Assembly (NCBI RefSeq): GCF_005405585.1
Contig: NZ_BJEQ01000013.1
Location: forward strand, 1 to 64,000
Reading direction: 5' to 3'
DNA: 64,000 nt
Source of the DNA: Agarivorans sp. Toyoura001
GTDB taxonomy: Bacteria > Pseudomonadota > Gammaproteobacteria > Enterobacterales > Celerinatantimonadaceae
The position numbers were made by a program, and so were the translations under genes. Shown piece after piece: positions 1-8,189 of the stretch (position 1 is the first letter of the stretch; each line of letters opens with the position of its first letter). A model generated the notes under the pieces. That model ran no database searches and was not told where the DNA came from. It saw only the letters and a list, made by a program, of their open reading frames with translations.

Positions 1-71
1 ACTTGGTCTACCACTGCCAATTTAAAGGCAAGAGAATAATTTCGTTGGGTACGTTTACTGGTTGTTTTCAT
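1..71 (-). CDS. IS3-like transposase OrfA, N-terminal fragment at window edge
   Basis: The reverse strand reads ATG at 71 and runs off the left edge, giving about 23 residues that begin MKTTSKRTQRNYSLAFKLAV. A basic start followed by a YSLAFKLAVV-type helix resembles the helix-turn-helix opening of IS3-family OrfA (transposase A subunit), which binds the element's ends. A GGAGAG ribosome site lies about 4 nt upstream of the ATG. Only the first helix is visible, so the family call rests on resemblance and could be wrong. The rest of the element lies left of the window. Confidence 0.5.
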   Translation of the reverse strand, partial: MKTTSKRTQRNYSLAFKLAVVDQ

Positions 72-126
72 GACACTCTCCAATTTCATGTTGGATATGT
101 GTCAACCTTATTTAGGACGGTACACA
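1..126 (-). mobile_element. right-hand edge of a probable IS3-family insertion sequence
   Basis: The transposase-like start at 71 reads leftward. The sequence between it and the terminator at 134 has the form of an IS end: on the minus strand it begins TGTGTACCGTCC at 126, with the 5'-TG typical of IS3-family termini. The exact end (124 or 126) and any target duplication cannot be fixed because the other end is outside the window. Confidence 0.35.
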
Positions 127-133
127 ATCACTA

Positions 134-160
134 AAAAAGCCACGTTATGCGTGGCTTTTT
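134..160. terminator. bidirectional rho-independent terminator
   Basis: A perfect 11-bp stem (AAAAAGCCACG at 134-144 with CGTGGCTTTTT at 150-160) closes a 5-nt loop. The A and T tracts make it work in both directions. It sits 21 bp after the stop of the OmpA-type lipoprotein gene and probably ends that transcript. Confidence 0.85.
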
Positions 161-181
161 GTATTTAAGAGAGCAGTAATG

Positions 182-922
182 TTAATGGTATACGCGTACT
201 TCCACTCTTCGGTTATGCGCGCGTCCTTCTTCAGTTGCATTACTAGCAATGGGAGCGGCAATACCTTTACCTTCTTCAACTGCAGCATCTCTAGTGACAC
301 CGGCAGCCAATAACGCTACACCAACGTTATGAGCACGACGATTACTTAATTCTATATTGTAACCTGGGTCACCAATGTTATCGGTATAACCAACCGCATC
401 AATTTTGAGGTCATTGGCAATCACGGTTTTAGCGATACACTCTACTTTATGTTGCTCGTCGTGATGATATTCATCTTTATTAAAGCCAAACAAAATGTGT
501 TCAAAGCTCATTATTTTATTGTCTTCAACCAACACATATTGCTCACAAGATTCGGGGATTAAAACCGCCGCTGCAACAGCAACTACCGCGACTTCTTCAA
601 TGACGACTTCTTCAACAACAATTTCTTCAACGATAACTTCTTCTACAATTTCACAGCCACGTTCATCAACTTTTGCACCAGCAGACGTGTCTGGACATTC
701 ATCAATACTGTTGGCCACACCGTCGCCGTCTAAATCAGGGTTTGAACATATTAAGGCACCAGCGATAACACCACCAACCATGCCTCCTCCGCCAGCAACA
801 GAACCAAAAGCACCGCCAATAATGGGACACAATACTCTAACATCTCCCTCAGGAGGACTTGAACACCCTGCCAAGGTGGTTGCGCCAACTAGCGCCAATA
901 TCACTGCAATCTTATTTTTCAT
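182..922 (-). CDS. OmpA-family lipoprotein with thrombospondin type 3 calcium-binding segment
   Basis: This 246-residue protein starts with a lipoprotein signal peptide whose lipobox LAGC puts the lipidated Cys at position 20. A Gly-rich segment follows (about 35-57), then a calcium-binding type 3 repeat, DLDGDGVANSIDECPDT (about 63-79). Next come an unusual acidic pentapeptide repeat (about 91-110) and a C-terminal OmpA domain (about 135-246) with the peptidoglycan-binding NRRAHNV and NRRVEVRV segments. Such proteins tether the outer membrane to peptidoglycan. ATG at 922 has a GGAG site 5 nt upstream. It stands alone with its own terminator at 134-160. Confidence 0.88.
   Translation of the reverse strand: MKNKIAVILALVGATTLAGCSSPPEGDVRVLCPIIGGAFGSVAGGGGMVGGVIAGALICSNPDLDGDGVANSIDECPDTSAGAKVDERGCEIVEEVIVEEIVVEEVVIEEVAVVAVAAAVLIPESCEQYVLVEDNKIMSFEHILFGFNKDEYHHDEQHKVECIAKTVIANDLKIDAVGYTDNIGDPGYNIELSNRRAHNVGVALLAAGVTRDAAVEEGKGIAAPIASNATEEGRAHNRRVEVRVYH
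593..652 (-). repeat. four tandem 15-bp units encoding acidic pentapeptides
   Basis: Four adjacent 15-bp units, each starting TTCTTC on the plus strand (593, 608, 623, 638), encode EIVEE, VIVEE, IVVEE and VVIEE in the linker between the calcium-binding segment and the OmpA domain. The units differ at several bases, so the array is old or under coding selection. In-frame gain or loss of units would only change linker length. Confidence 0.85.
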
Positions 923-1539
923 ATTATCTCCATATGGCCTTGCTCGACGATTCTTGTCGATTACCTTGAGTAAAAAATAAGTCAGTTATTTACCAAAAAA
1001 AGCTGCTCTTCGGCCGCTACTTTTGATATTGGCAGGGCAGGAGTAAAAGCTCAAGTGAATTTAAGGTTAAAATCAATAAGGTGGTTTTGTTAAACTGATT
1101 AGTGAACTCCAACAGAGGTCTTTGGCGACTCGCAATCAAAGCCTATACCAATAGGAAAGCAGCTGCGTAGATCATAAGCGAAATCAAAATCACGGCAGGC
1201 AAACAACAACTCATTAACACCTATAGAGGGTTAGCGACACCTTGCTGAGGAATTCTTTAACCGTGTAATCCCACCCAAATAAAGGCGTAGCCTTAGATCT
1301 AGCTAAGTACTATTTCCAGATTACACATTTAGCGCGAAAACTTAGCCCCATCGAATACCACGCATAATTATCTGTCCTATGGCGAATAACGAGTTTATCT
1401 AATTTGCAAATAGGACTTCAGAAAAAAATTATGGGCTGGCGAAGGCTACAAACAATAGGCGCGAGCTTGGTTAAGCTGATTCTTAGCGTAAACAGTTCAC
1501 CTACTTTTCACGAGGCGCTGTAAAGATTTTACGTATAAA
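923..1539. other. long intergenic stretch without a recognisable gene
   Basis: About 617 bp lie between the start of the OmpA-type lipoprotein gene and the yaaA terminator. Both strands are broken by stops, and I see no ORF with a ribosome site and familiar product. The part next to 922 must hold the lipoprotein promoter. The remainder may be decayed sequence or hold an RNA gene that I cannot recognise by eye. Confidence 0.6.
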
Positions 1540-1563
1540 AAAGCCCCATCGAAATGAGGCTTT
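1540..1563 (-). terminator. rho-independent terminator of yaaA
   Basis: AAAGCCCCAT (1540-1549) pairs with ATGAGGCTTT (1554-1563) around a CGAA loop, with one mismatch. On the minus strand the stem is followed by a run of T, and it lies 22 bp past the yaaA stop. It probably ends the pilT-pilU-yaaA transcript. Confidence 0.8.
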
Positions 1564-1584
1564 ATCATCTAAAAAAGAGAATGA

Positions 1585-2364
1585 CTATTGCTGGGCTTCG
1601 TCGCGCAGAAACACGAGAGTGCTGGCATCAGAGCTCGCTTCATCAAAGTAGTAACCCTGGTAATCAAAATCACTCAATTGTTCCAAGCTAGTCACCTGCT
1701 TATCGAACATGTAGCGAGCCATTAAACCACGCGCTTTTTTCGCGTAAAAGCTGATGATTTTGTATTGGCCGTTCTTTTGATCTTTAAAGACCGGCGTAAT
1801 TACCGTGCCATCAAGTTGCTTGGTTTTTACTGCCTTAAAGTACTCATTCGACGCCAAGTTCACCAGCACATTGTCACCTTGTTCAGCTAAAGCCTGATTT
1901 AACTTGCTGGTGATTATGTCACCCCAAAACTGATACAAATTAGTACCGCGAGCATTGGCCAGCTTTATGCCCATTTCTAAGCGATAAGCCATCATCAAAT
2001 CAAGCGGACGTAACAAACCATATAAACCCGACAATATACGTAAATGCTGCTGAGCAAAATCCAGCTGTTTGCCGCTTAAGCTGGCAGCATCTAAGCCGGT
2101 GTAAACGTCGCCTTTAAACGCAAAAATAGCCTGGCGAGCCAAGTCTTGCGGTAGCTCAGTGCTCCATTCAGCAAATCGAGCCGCATTTAACCCCGCAAGT
2201 TTATCGCTTATTTTCATCAAGCTAGAAATGTCCGCCGGGCTTAACTGCCTAGCCACATCAATTAGCTCAGCACTATGCTCTAGCAACTCCGGGCGAGTAT
2301 GCGATTGCTTGGCTAACTCTGAACTAAAATCTAAGGTTTTAGCGGGTGAAATAACGGCTAACAT
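1585..2364 (-). CDS. yaaA: peroxide stress protein YaaA (UPF0246)
   Basis: This 259-residue protein opens with the family signature [13 protein letters not shown] and carries the [22 protein letters not shown] and FWGD segments typical of YaaA/DUF328. In E. coli YaaA is a cytoplasmic DNA-binding protein that lowers free intracellular iron during peroxide stress. Length matches the family (about 258). ATG at 2364 follows an AAGGAG site. The gene begins 18 bp after pilU on the same strand, so it is probably the last gene of the pilT-pilU operon. Confidence 0.93.
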   Translation of the reverse strand: MLAVISPAKTLDFSSELAKQSHTRPELLEHSAELIDVARQLSPADISSLMKISDKLAGLNAARFAEWSTELPQDLARQAIFAFKGDVYTGLDAASLSGKQLDFAQQHLRILSGLYGLLRPLDLMMAYRLEMGIKLANARGTNLYQFWGDIITSKLNQALAEQGDNVLVNLASNEYFKAVKTKQLDGTVITPVFKDQKNGQYKIISFYAKKARGLMARYMFDKQVTSLEQLSDFDYQGYYFDEASSDASTLVFLRDEAQQ

Positions 2365-2382
2365 AATGCTCCTTTAATGACC

Positions 2383-3501
2383 TTAAAAATCGATGGTTAC
2401 CCCATCTAACATTCCGCCATCTAAGTTATTCGATTTTTCAGAGCCATGCAATTTAATCATCAAGCGCAAATCGTTTGGCGAATCTGCGTGCGCAATTGAC
2501 TCGGCATAGCCAATCACACCCGATTCATAGAGTTCAAACAAGCTTTGGTCAAAGGTTAACATGCCCTGTTCACGCGACTTAGTCATGAGCTCTTTCAGCT
2601 TATGCATGTCGCCTTTACGAATTAAATCTGCAGCCAATGGGGTGTTAAGTAGGATCTCAAATACACCACGGCGCCCATTACCATCTTTGGTTGGCACTAA
2701 CTGCTGCGCCACAATCGCTCGCAAGTTAAAAGACAAATCAAAACATAACTGGCGATGGCGTTCTTCAGGCACAAGGTGCATAATTCGGTCTAAGGCTTGG
2801 TTGGCGTTGTTGGCGTGCAAGGTCGCCATACATAAATGACCGGTTTCAGAGAACTGCAGGGCAAATTCCATGGTTTCACGAGTACGGATCTCACCAATAA
2901 GAATAACGTCTGGCGCTTGGCGCAACGAGTTTTTCAACGCTTCTTCAAACGACGGCGTATCAATGCCCACTTCTCGCTGATTAACAATACAACCAGCATG
3001 TTTGTGCATAAATTCCACTGGGTCTTCAATGGTAAGAATATGCCCACTTGAGTTATGGTTACGGTAATCAATCATGCTCGCCTGAGTAGTCGATTTACCG
3101 GCACCCGTTGCCCCTACAAACAGAATCAAACCACGTTTAGACATTCCCACTTCTTTAAGAATTTGTGGTAGTTGAAGCTGCTCAAAACTGGGAATATCGG
3201 TTTCAATTCTACGAATCACCATACTTGGCTGTTCGCGCTGAAAAAATGCGCTCACACGATAACGACCCAAACCTTTACGGGCGATAGCAAAGTTAGCCTC
3301 TCGTCCGCTTTCAAATGCCTCAATTTGAGCGGGCGTGCGAATGGTTGCCAGCATTTCCATAACATTTTCAGGCATGAGCTTATGCTCGCTTAACGGTGTT
3401 AAGCGACCACTCACTTTTGCGCTAGGAGGAACGCCAACCGATAAGTATAAATCGGAGGCTTTACGCTCCGACATATCACTCAGTAGTTCATCAATTAACA
3501 T
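2383..3501 (-). CDS. pilU: type IV pilus retraction ATPase PilU
   Basis: This 372-residue hexameric secretion ATPase is the PilT paralogue that helps PilT drive pilus retraction for twitching motility. Visible parts are an N-terminal PAS-like domain, Walker A GATGAGKSTT (about 130-139), an Asp box, Walker B around DVILIGEIRTRETM, a His box GHLCMATLHANN, and a C-terminal extension past the length of PilT. Its ATG follows an AGGAG site 8 bp after the pilT stop, so the two are co-transcribed. Length and the partner gene separate it from PilT. Confidence 0.93.
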   Translation of the reverse strand: MLIDELLSDMSERKASDLYLSVGVPPSAKVSGRLTPLSEHKLMPENVMEMLATIRTPAQIEAFESGREANFAIARKGLGRYRVSAFFQREQPSMVIRRIETDIPSFEQLQLPQILKEVGMSKRGLILFVGATGAGKSTTQASMIDYRNHNSSGHILTIEDPVEFMHKHAGCIVNQREVGIDTPSFEEALKNSLRQAPDVILIGEIRTRETMEFALQFSETGHLCMATLHANNANQALDRIMHLVPEERHRQLCFDLSFNLRAIVAQQLVPTKDGNGRRGVFEILLNTPLAADLIRKGDMHKLKELMTKSREQGMLTFDQSLFELYESGVIGYAESIAHADSPNDLRLMIKLHGSEKSNNLDGGMLDGVTIDF

Positions 3502-3509
3502 GGTGACTC

Positions 3510-4544
3510 CTAAAAGTTATTTGCGTCAGCTGCTTTAAGCTTAGCGTCTTCATATGACACCATACCTTGGTTCACTAACTCTTTAAGGTTTTGATCAAGA
3601 GTTTGCATGCCATGCGCCATACCGGTTTGAATTACCGAGTACATTTGCGCCACTTTATCTTCACGGATCAAGTTACGAATGGCTGGTATACCAATCATAA
3701 TTTCATGGGCTGCAACACGGCCGCCACCTAGTTTTTTAAGCAGGGTTTGCGCAATTACTGCACGTAATGATTCAGACAACATTGAACGAACCATGTCTTT
3801 TTCTGCCGCTGGGAATACATCAATCACACGGTCAATGGTTTTAGCCGCCGAGGTAGTGTGCAAGGTGCCAAATACTAAGTGACCGGTTTCGGCCGCGGTA
3901 AGCGCTAAGCGAATGGTTTCCAAATCACGTAATTCACCCACCAGAATAATATCGGGATCTTCACGCAGCGCCGAACGTAAGGCGTTGTTAAAGCTGTGGG
4001 TATCACGGTGTACTTCACGCTGGTTAATCAAACAGTTTTTGTTTTTGTGTACAAATTCGATAGGGTCTTCAATCGTCAGAATATGCTCGTGACGTTGCTC
4101 ATTCACATAATCAATCATCGCCGCCAAGGTCGTTGATTTACCCGAACCAGTAGGGCCGGTGACTAAAACTAAGCCACGTGGGTGATCTGCAATTTGGCGA
4201 AAGATAGCAGGCGCGCCCAATTGGTCTAAATTCAATACTTCCGAGGGAATGGTACGAAACACTGCTGCTGCGCCGCGGCTTTGTTGAAAAGCATTTACCC
4301 TGAAGCGAGCAACACTTGGCACTTCAAACGAGAAATCGATCTCTAAGTTTTCTTCGTACTCTTTGCGCTGCTTGTCGTTCATAATGTCATAAATCAAGCT
4401 GTGTACTTGTTTATGCTCTAATGCTGGCATATTAATTTTACGCACTTCGCCATCAACTCGAATCATTGGTGGTAATTCGGCAGATAGGTGTAGATCCGAC
4501 GCGTTATGTTTTACACTAAAGGCCAGTAATTCAGTAACATCCAT
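3510..4544 (-). CDS. pilT: type IV pilus twitching motility ATPase PilT
   Basis: This 344-residue protein matches canonical PilT in length and begins MDVTELLAFSVKHNASDLHLS. It has Walker A GPTGSGKSTT (about 129-138), Walker B in DIILVGELRDLET, and the His-box region GHLVFGTLHTTSAAKTIDR. The PilT-specific C-terminal motif appears as AIRNLIREDKV. It powers depolymerisation and retraction of type IV pili at the inner-membrane platform. It is first in the pilT-pilU-yaaA operon and divergent from yggS across only 25 bp, so the two promoters must overlap or lie inside coding sequence. Confidence 0.96.
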   Translation of the reverse strand: MDVTELLAFSVKHNASDLHLSAELPPMIRVDGEVRKINMPALEHKQVHSLIYDIMNDKQRKEYEENLEIDFSFEVPSVARFRVNAFQQSRGAAAVFRTIPSEVLNLDQLGAPAIFRQIADHPRGLVLVTGPTGSGKSTTLAAMIDYVNEQRHEHILTIEDPIEFVHKNKNCLINQREVHRDTHSFNNALRSALREDPDIILVGELRDLETIRLALTAAETGHLVFGTLHTTSAAKTIDRVIDVFPAAEKDMVRSMLSESLRAVIAQTLLKKLGGGRVAAHEIMIGIPAIRNLIREDKVAQMYSVIQTGMAHGMQTLDQNLKELVNQGMVSYEDAKLKAADANNF

Positions 4545-4569
4545 TTAATTGTTTCCTCAATGTGAGACT

Positions 4570-5268
4570 ATGAGCAGTATTACCCAAGCACTTCAATTTG
4601 TTAACCACGAAATTCAGCAAGCGTTAGCTCAAGCACATCGCCCCAGTGATGCTGTTGATTTATTAGCCGTTAGTAAAACCAAGCCTTTGAGTGACATTGC
4701 TGCCGCTTATCAAGCAGGCCAGCGCAAGTTTGGCGAGAACTACGTGCAAGAAGGCGTGGACAAAATAAACCTTAGCCAGCAACAAGCGTGGCTAAACGAT
4801 CCCATTGAATGGCATTTTATTGGTCCCTTACAATCCAATAAAACCCGCTTGGTCGCAGAACACTTCGATTGGATGCAAACGCTAGAGCGCGCCAAAATCG
4901 CCGACCGCCTAGCCGCTCAACGCCCTAGCAACATGGCACCGCTACAAGTATGTATTCAAGTTAATATTAGCGGAGAGCAAGCCAAATCAGGAGTGAGCCT
5001 AGAAGATGTTAATCATTTGGCTGCACACATATCGCAACAGCCACAGCTGTGTTTACGCGGTTTAATGGCCATTCCACAAAATTTGAATCAAGGCCAAGAG
5101 CTTGCGCAACAATTTGCCGCAATGGCCAAAAAATATGCTGAATTGCAAAGCCAGTATGCTAGTGTCGATACCCTTTCCATGGGGATGAGCGGCGATATGC
5201 AGCTAGCCATCAATAACGGCAGCACCATGGTGCGGGTCGGCAGTGCTATCTTTGGCCAACGAAGCTAA
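4570..5268 (+). CDS. yggS: YggS/PLPBP-family pyridoxal phosphate homeostasis protein
   Basis: This 232-residue protein has an alanine-racemase-like barrel that binds PLP without known catalysis and buffers B6 vitamers and amino/keto acid pools. Family marks are LLAVSKTKP with the PLP lysine, KFGENYVQE, WHFIGPLQSNK and the phosphate-binding end SMGMSGDMQLAI ... VRVGSAIFG. I chose the ATG at 4570 over an in-frame TTG at 4549: homologues begin near this Met, and GTGAG lies just upstream. It is first in a yggS-proC-yggT-yggU run. Confidence 0.94.
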   Translation: MSSITQALQFVNHEIQQALAQAHRPSDAVDLLAVSKTKPLSDIAAAYQAGQRKFGENYVQEGVDKINLSQQQAWLNDPIEWHFIGPLQSNKTRLVAEHFDWMQTLERAKIADRLAAQRPSNMAPLQVCIQVNISGEQAKSGVSLEDVNHLAAHISQQPQLCLRGLMAIPQNLNQGQELAQQFAAMAKKYAELQSQYASVDTLSMGMSGDMQLAINNGSTMVRVGSAIFGQRS

Positions 5269-5292
5269 CTTTCACGAATAAAGGAATACAAC

Positions 5293-6114
5293 ATGACAGC
5301 TCGAATTGCGTTTATTGGTGGCGGTAACATGGCCAGCAGTTTAATTGGCGGCCTAATTGCCAACGGCGCAAAAGCTGGCGACATTACCGCTAGCGATCCC
5401 AATGTTGAACAACAGCAAAAGCTTCAGCAGCAGTTTTCAGTAAATGTTACCGGTGATAATGGCCAAGCCATAAACCAAAGTGATGTTATTGTGTTAGCCG
5501 TTAAACCGCAGCTTATGGCAGTTGTTTGTCAGGCCATCGCCGACTTAGGTATAAACCTAAGCAGTAAGTTATTTGTATCAATTGCCGCTGGTATTAGCGT
5601 ACAACGCTTAAAAGGTTTGTTAGGTGAGCAGGTAGCCGTTGTTCGCACCATGCCTAATACTCCTGCTTTAGTTGGCCGCGGCATGACCGGTTTATACGCC
5701 CCTAGCGACGTAAGTGCCGAGCAAATCGCCGCAGCAGAACAGCTAATGCAAGCGGTAGGCGAAACCTGCTGGGTGAAGCAAGAAGACGACATTAACCACA
5801 TTATTGCTGCTGCAGGTAGTGCACCTGCCTATTTCTTCATGTTTATGGAAGCCATGCAACAGCATGCTGAGCAACTTGGCTTTAGCCCAGAGCAAGCCAG
5901 AACCTTAGTGCAACAATCAGCTTTAGGCAGTGCCGAATTGGTTGCAGCAAACCCAGACCTTGATTTAGCGACACTTCGGGCCAATGTTACTTCTAAAGGT
6001 GGTACCACTGCCGAGGCGGTTCGAATTTTTGAAGAACAAGGTTTACGTAAAGTGGTTGCCAACGCCATGAACGCTGCGGTAGAACGCGGTCGTGAAATGG
6101 AAAGTTTGTTTTAA
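5293..6114 (+). CDS. proC: pyrroline-5-carboxylate reductase
   Basis: This 273-residue NAD(P)H-dependent enzyme makes L-proline from 1-pyrroline-5-carboxylate, the last step of proline synthesis. The N-terminal Rossmann motif is FIGGGNMASSLIGGL, and the C-terminal dimer/active-site segment reads AAAGSAPAYFFMFMEAM and NVTSKGGTTAEAV, the P5C reductase signature. Length is typical. An AAGGA site precedes ATG at 5293, 24 bp after yggS, consistent with co-transcription; this pairing is widespread in proteobacteria. Confidence 0.97.
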   Translation: MTARIAFIGGGNMASSLIGGLIANGAKAGDITASDPNVEQQQKLQQQFSVNVTGDNGQAINQSDVIVLAVKPQLMAVVCQAIADLGINLSSKLFVSIAAGISVQRLKGLLGEQVAVVRTMPNTPALVGRGMTGLYAPSDVSAEQIAAAEQLMQAVGETCWVKQEDDINHIIAAAGSAPAYFFMFMEAMQQHAEQLGFSPEQARTLVQQSALGSAELVAANPDLDLATLRANVTSKGGTTAEAVRIFEEQGLRKVVANAMNAAVERGREMESLF

Positions 6115-6131
6115 TTTAATCAGAGGATCCT

Positions 6132-6707
6132 ATGCAAGCGTCTAGTTACTTAATTGAAGTTGTATTCAACCTCTACTTAATGGTGGTGTTGTTACGTGTA
6201 TGGCTGCAATTGGCTCGTGCCGATTTCTACAACCCACTCAGCCAATTTGTGGTTAAAGTTACTAACCCTGTGGTAGTGCCATTGCGTCGAATCATTCCCG
6301 GTTTTGCCGGAGTAGATTGGGCAGCAGTAGTGATTGCTTTTGCTGTAGTGGCTGCAAAATGGGTGGCTTTATACTTTATCACTGGCGGGCAAATATCTAC
6401 GAGACTTGGAGTCGTGGGATTTGACTTATCTTCTGTACCTTTGTTATCGCTTGTAAATATTATAAAAGAAGCTGGAATGCTGCTGTTCTGGGTATTGTTA
6501 CTGCGCGCTATTTTAAGCTGGGTAAGCCAGGGAAGAAGCCCGGTTGAATACGTACTTGGCCAATTAACCGAACCACTACTGTCGCCAATTCGCCGTATTC
6601 TGCCATCAATTGGCGGGTTAGATTTGTCCGTCTTGGTATTGTTTATCGGACTTAACTTCCTTAACCTTCTCATCGGCGAATGGTTTTATATATGGCAGAT
6701 CGTTTAA
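6132..6707 (+). CDS. yggT: YggT-family integral membrane protein
   Basis: This 191-residue protein contains two YGGT repeats, each a membrane hairpin around FYNPLSQFVVKVTNPVVVPLRR and SPVEYVLGQLTEPLLSPIRR, with hydrophobic spans near 7-25, 60-80, 95-125 and 160-188. The family is thought to have a role in osmotic or ion tolerance and membrane organisation, but the molecular function is not settled. An AGAGGA site precedes the ATG. The stop codon abuts the TTG start of yggU. Confidence 0.93.
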   Translation: MQASSYLIEVVFNLYLMVVLLRVWLQLARADFYNPLSQFVVKVTNPVVVPLRRIIPGFAGVDWAAVVIAFAVVAAKWVALYFITGGQISTRLGVVGFDLSSVPLLSLVNIIKEAGMLLFWVLLLRAILSWVSQGRSPVEYVLGQLTEPLLSPIRRILPSIGGLDLSVLVLFIGLNFLNLLIGEWFYIWQIV

Positions 6708-6995
6708 TTGCCGGCGATTAGTTATGATGACGTAAGCCTGCTTTTGCAGGTTTACGTGCAACCCAAGGCCAGCCGAGATGCCATTGTAGGTTTACATGAC
6801 GAAGAGTTAAAAATTGCCATTACCGCCCCACCCATTGATGGTAAAGCTAATCAGCACCTCGTCAAGTATTTAGCCAAGCAATGCAAAGTGGCTAAGTCTC
6901 AAGTGAGCATTATACGGGGCGAACTGGGGAGACATAAAACGGTGAGCGTAAGCAACCCCACTATTATTCCCGAGATAATTGCCAAGTTGATGTAA
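6708..6995 (+). CDS. yggU: YggU/DUF167 family protein
   Basis: This 95-residue protein of the UPF0235/DUF167 family shows [34 protein letters not shown] and [11 protein letters not shown], all family hallmarks. Function is unknown. The start appears to be TTG at 6708, directly after the TAA of yggT, because the N-terminus aligns with known YggU proteins and no ATG or GTG lies nearby in frame. Translation is therefore probably coupled to yggT. Confidence 0.9.
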   Translation: MPAISYDDVSLLLQVYVQPKASRDAIVGLHDEELKIAITAPPIDGKANQHLVKYLAKQCKVAKSQVSIIRGELGRHKTVSVSNPTIIPEIIAKLM

Positions 6996-7053
6996 CTTTT
7001 GTTAGCTACATTCTTTCTATACTAAAACCATATTTGTTTAAAAGGTCGCCATT

Positions 7054-7488
7054 ATGAGTAAGTTTTTATTAATAAGCTTAATCTCAAGTTTGATGTTGTT
7101 TACCCTACCTAGCCGCGCAGAACAAAAGGTAGTATTGGGTGATTACGAAGTCCATTACGTGGCATTTAATTCTACTTTTATTCCCGCAGAAGTCGCCAAA
7201 GTATATGGGCTGCAACGCAGCCGCTATAACGGCCTAATCAACATAACGGTATTGGATGGTAAATCGGCTGATAAAAAGCCCGTCGCCGTCAAAATATCAG
7301 GCACAGCGCGCAACTTAATTGGCAATCAAACCAATCTAGAATTTAAAGAAATTCGCGAAGGTGAATCGGTGTATTACATCGCTGAATTGCGCCACAGCAA
7401 TGAAGAAACCTTTCGCTTTAAAGTGATTGTAGATGATGGGAAACGCCAGCAAACCCTCGAGTTTCAGCAAAAGTTTTACGTTGACTAA
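7054..7488 (+). CDS. DUF4426 domain secreted protein
   Basis: This 144-residue protein has a cleavable-looking signal peptide (about 1-22, ending SRAEQ). The mature domain contains [22 protein letters not shown] and [10 protein letters not shown], as in the DUF4426 family often found beside the yggU/rdgB genes of marine gammaproteobacteria. It is probably periplasmic. Function is unknown. AAAGG precedes ATG at 7054, 58 bp after yggU, so it may share that transcript. Confidence 0.82.
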   Translation: MSKFLLISLISSLMLFTLPSRAEQKVVLGDYEVHYVAFNSTFIPAEVAKVYGLQRSRYNGLINITVLDGKSADKKPVAVKISGTARNLIGNQTNLEFKEIREGESVYYIAELRHSNEETFRFKVIVDDGKRQQTLEFQQKFYVD

Positions 7489-7506
7489 ACGTTTTTCTGG
7501 CTAAGT

Positions 7507-7534
7507 TTCGCCCTAAGGTTATCTTTAGGGCGAA
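7507..7534. terminator. stem-loop between DUF4426 gene and rdgB, possible weak terminator
   Basis: TTCGCCCTAA (7507-7516) pairs perfectly with TTAGGGCGAA (7525-7534) around an 8-nt loop. The T run after it is broken (TGGTTTTAA), so it may only partly stop transcription from the yggU/DUF4426 side. Confidence 0.5.
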
Positions 7535-7589
7535 TGGTTTTAAGCCCCTATCTCCATTCTTCAACCACTGCTACTTTATAGGAACCGTC

Positions 7590-8189
7590 ATGCAAAAAGT
7601 TGTACTCGCCACCGGTAACCCCGGCAAAGTTGCCGAGCTCTCTGAGCTACTCAAACCGCTGCAAAAACAAATTATTGCCCAAAGTGAATTTACAGTTGAA
7701 GACGCAGACGAAACCGGCACTACCTTTGTAGAAAATGCCATCATCAAAGCCCGTCATGCTGCCAAAATCACTGGCCTTGCGGCCATTGCTGATGACTCAG
7801 GTTTAGCCGTAGATTATCTAAATGGTGCGCCAGGCTTGTACTCTTCTCGCTATGCTGGCGCGAATGCAAGCGACCACGATAATGTGCTTAAACTGCTTGA
7901 AGCATTGAAAGATGTGCCCAGCGACCAACGCGGCGCTGAGTTTCATTGTGTATTGGTGTATCTACGTCATGCCGAAGACCCTGCTCCGCTAATTTGTCAT
8001 GGCAAATGGCGTGGCACAATTACCACAGATATTCATGGTGCTGGCGGGTTTGGCTATGACCCTGTGTTTTGGGTTGAGCAACACCAAGCGACTTCTGCGC
8101 AAATTAGCAAAGCCGATAAAAATGCCTTAAGCCATCGCGGCAAGGCACTACGCCAGTTGCTTACGCAAATGGAAACAGAAGCATGCTAA
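7590..8189 (+). CDS. rdgB: XTP/dITP diphosphatase (RdgB/HAM1)
   Basis: This 199-residue house-cleaning pyrophosphatase removes dITP, XTP and related non-canonical purine nucleotides before they enter DNA or RNA. Signature segments are [12 protein letters not shown] at the start, [20 protein letters not shown] and GGFGYDPVF, which carry the substrate and Mg2+ contacts. Length matches the family (about 197). AGGAA precedes the ATG. It overlaps hemW by 7 bp, so the two are translationally linked. Confidence 0.96.
   Translation: MQKVVLATGNPGKVAELSELLKPLQKQIIAQSEFTVEDADETGTTFVENAIIKARHAAKITGLAAIADDSGLAVDYLNGAPGLYSSRYAGANASDHDNVLKLLEALKDVPSDQRGAEFHCVLVYLRHAEDPAPLICHGKWRGTITTDIHGAGGFGYDPVFWVEQHQATSAQISKADKNALSHRGKALRQLLTQMETEAC

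Noticed and set aside
495-980. 161-residue plus-strand ORF opposite the OmpA-type lipoprotein gene
   Set aside because: It is antisense to a clear lipoprotein gene. Its Thr/Ser-rich product comes from reading the acidic repeat backwards, and it has no recognisable domain.
1430-1522. 30-residue ATG reading frame in the long intergenic stretch
   Set aside because: There is no ribosome site, no familiar sequence, and it overlaps nothing conserved; chance is likely.
6227-6673. 148-residue minus-strand ORF across yggT
   Set aside because: Antisense shadow of a well-conserved membrane protein gene, with no ribosome site or known domain.
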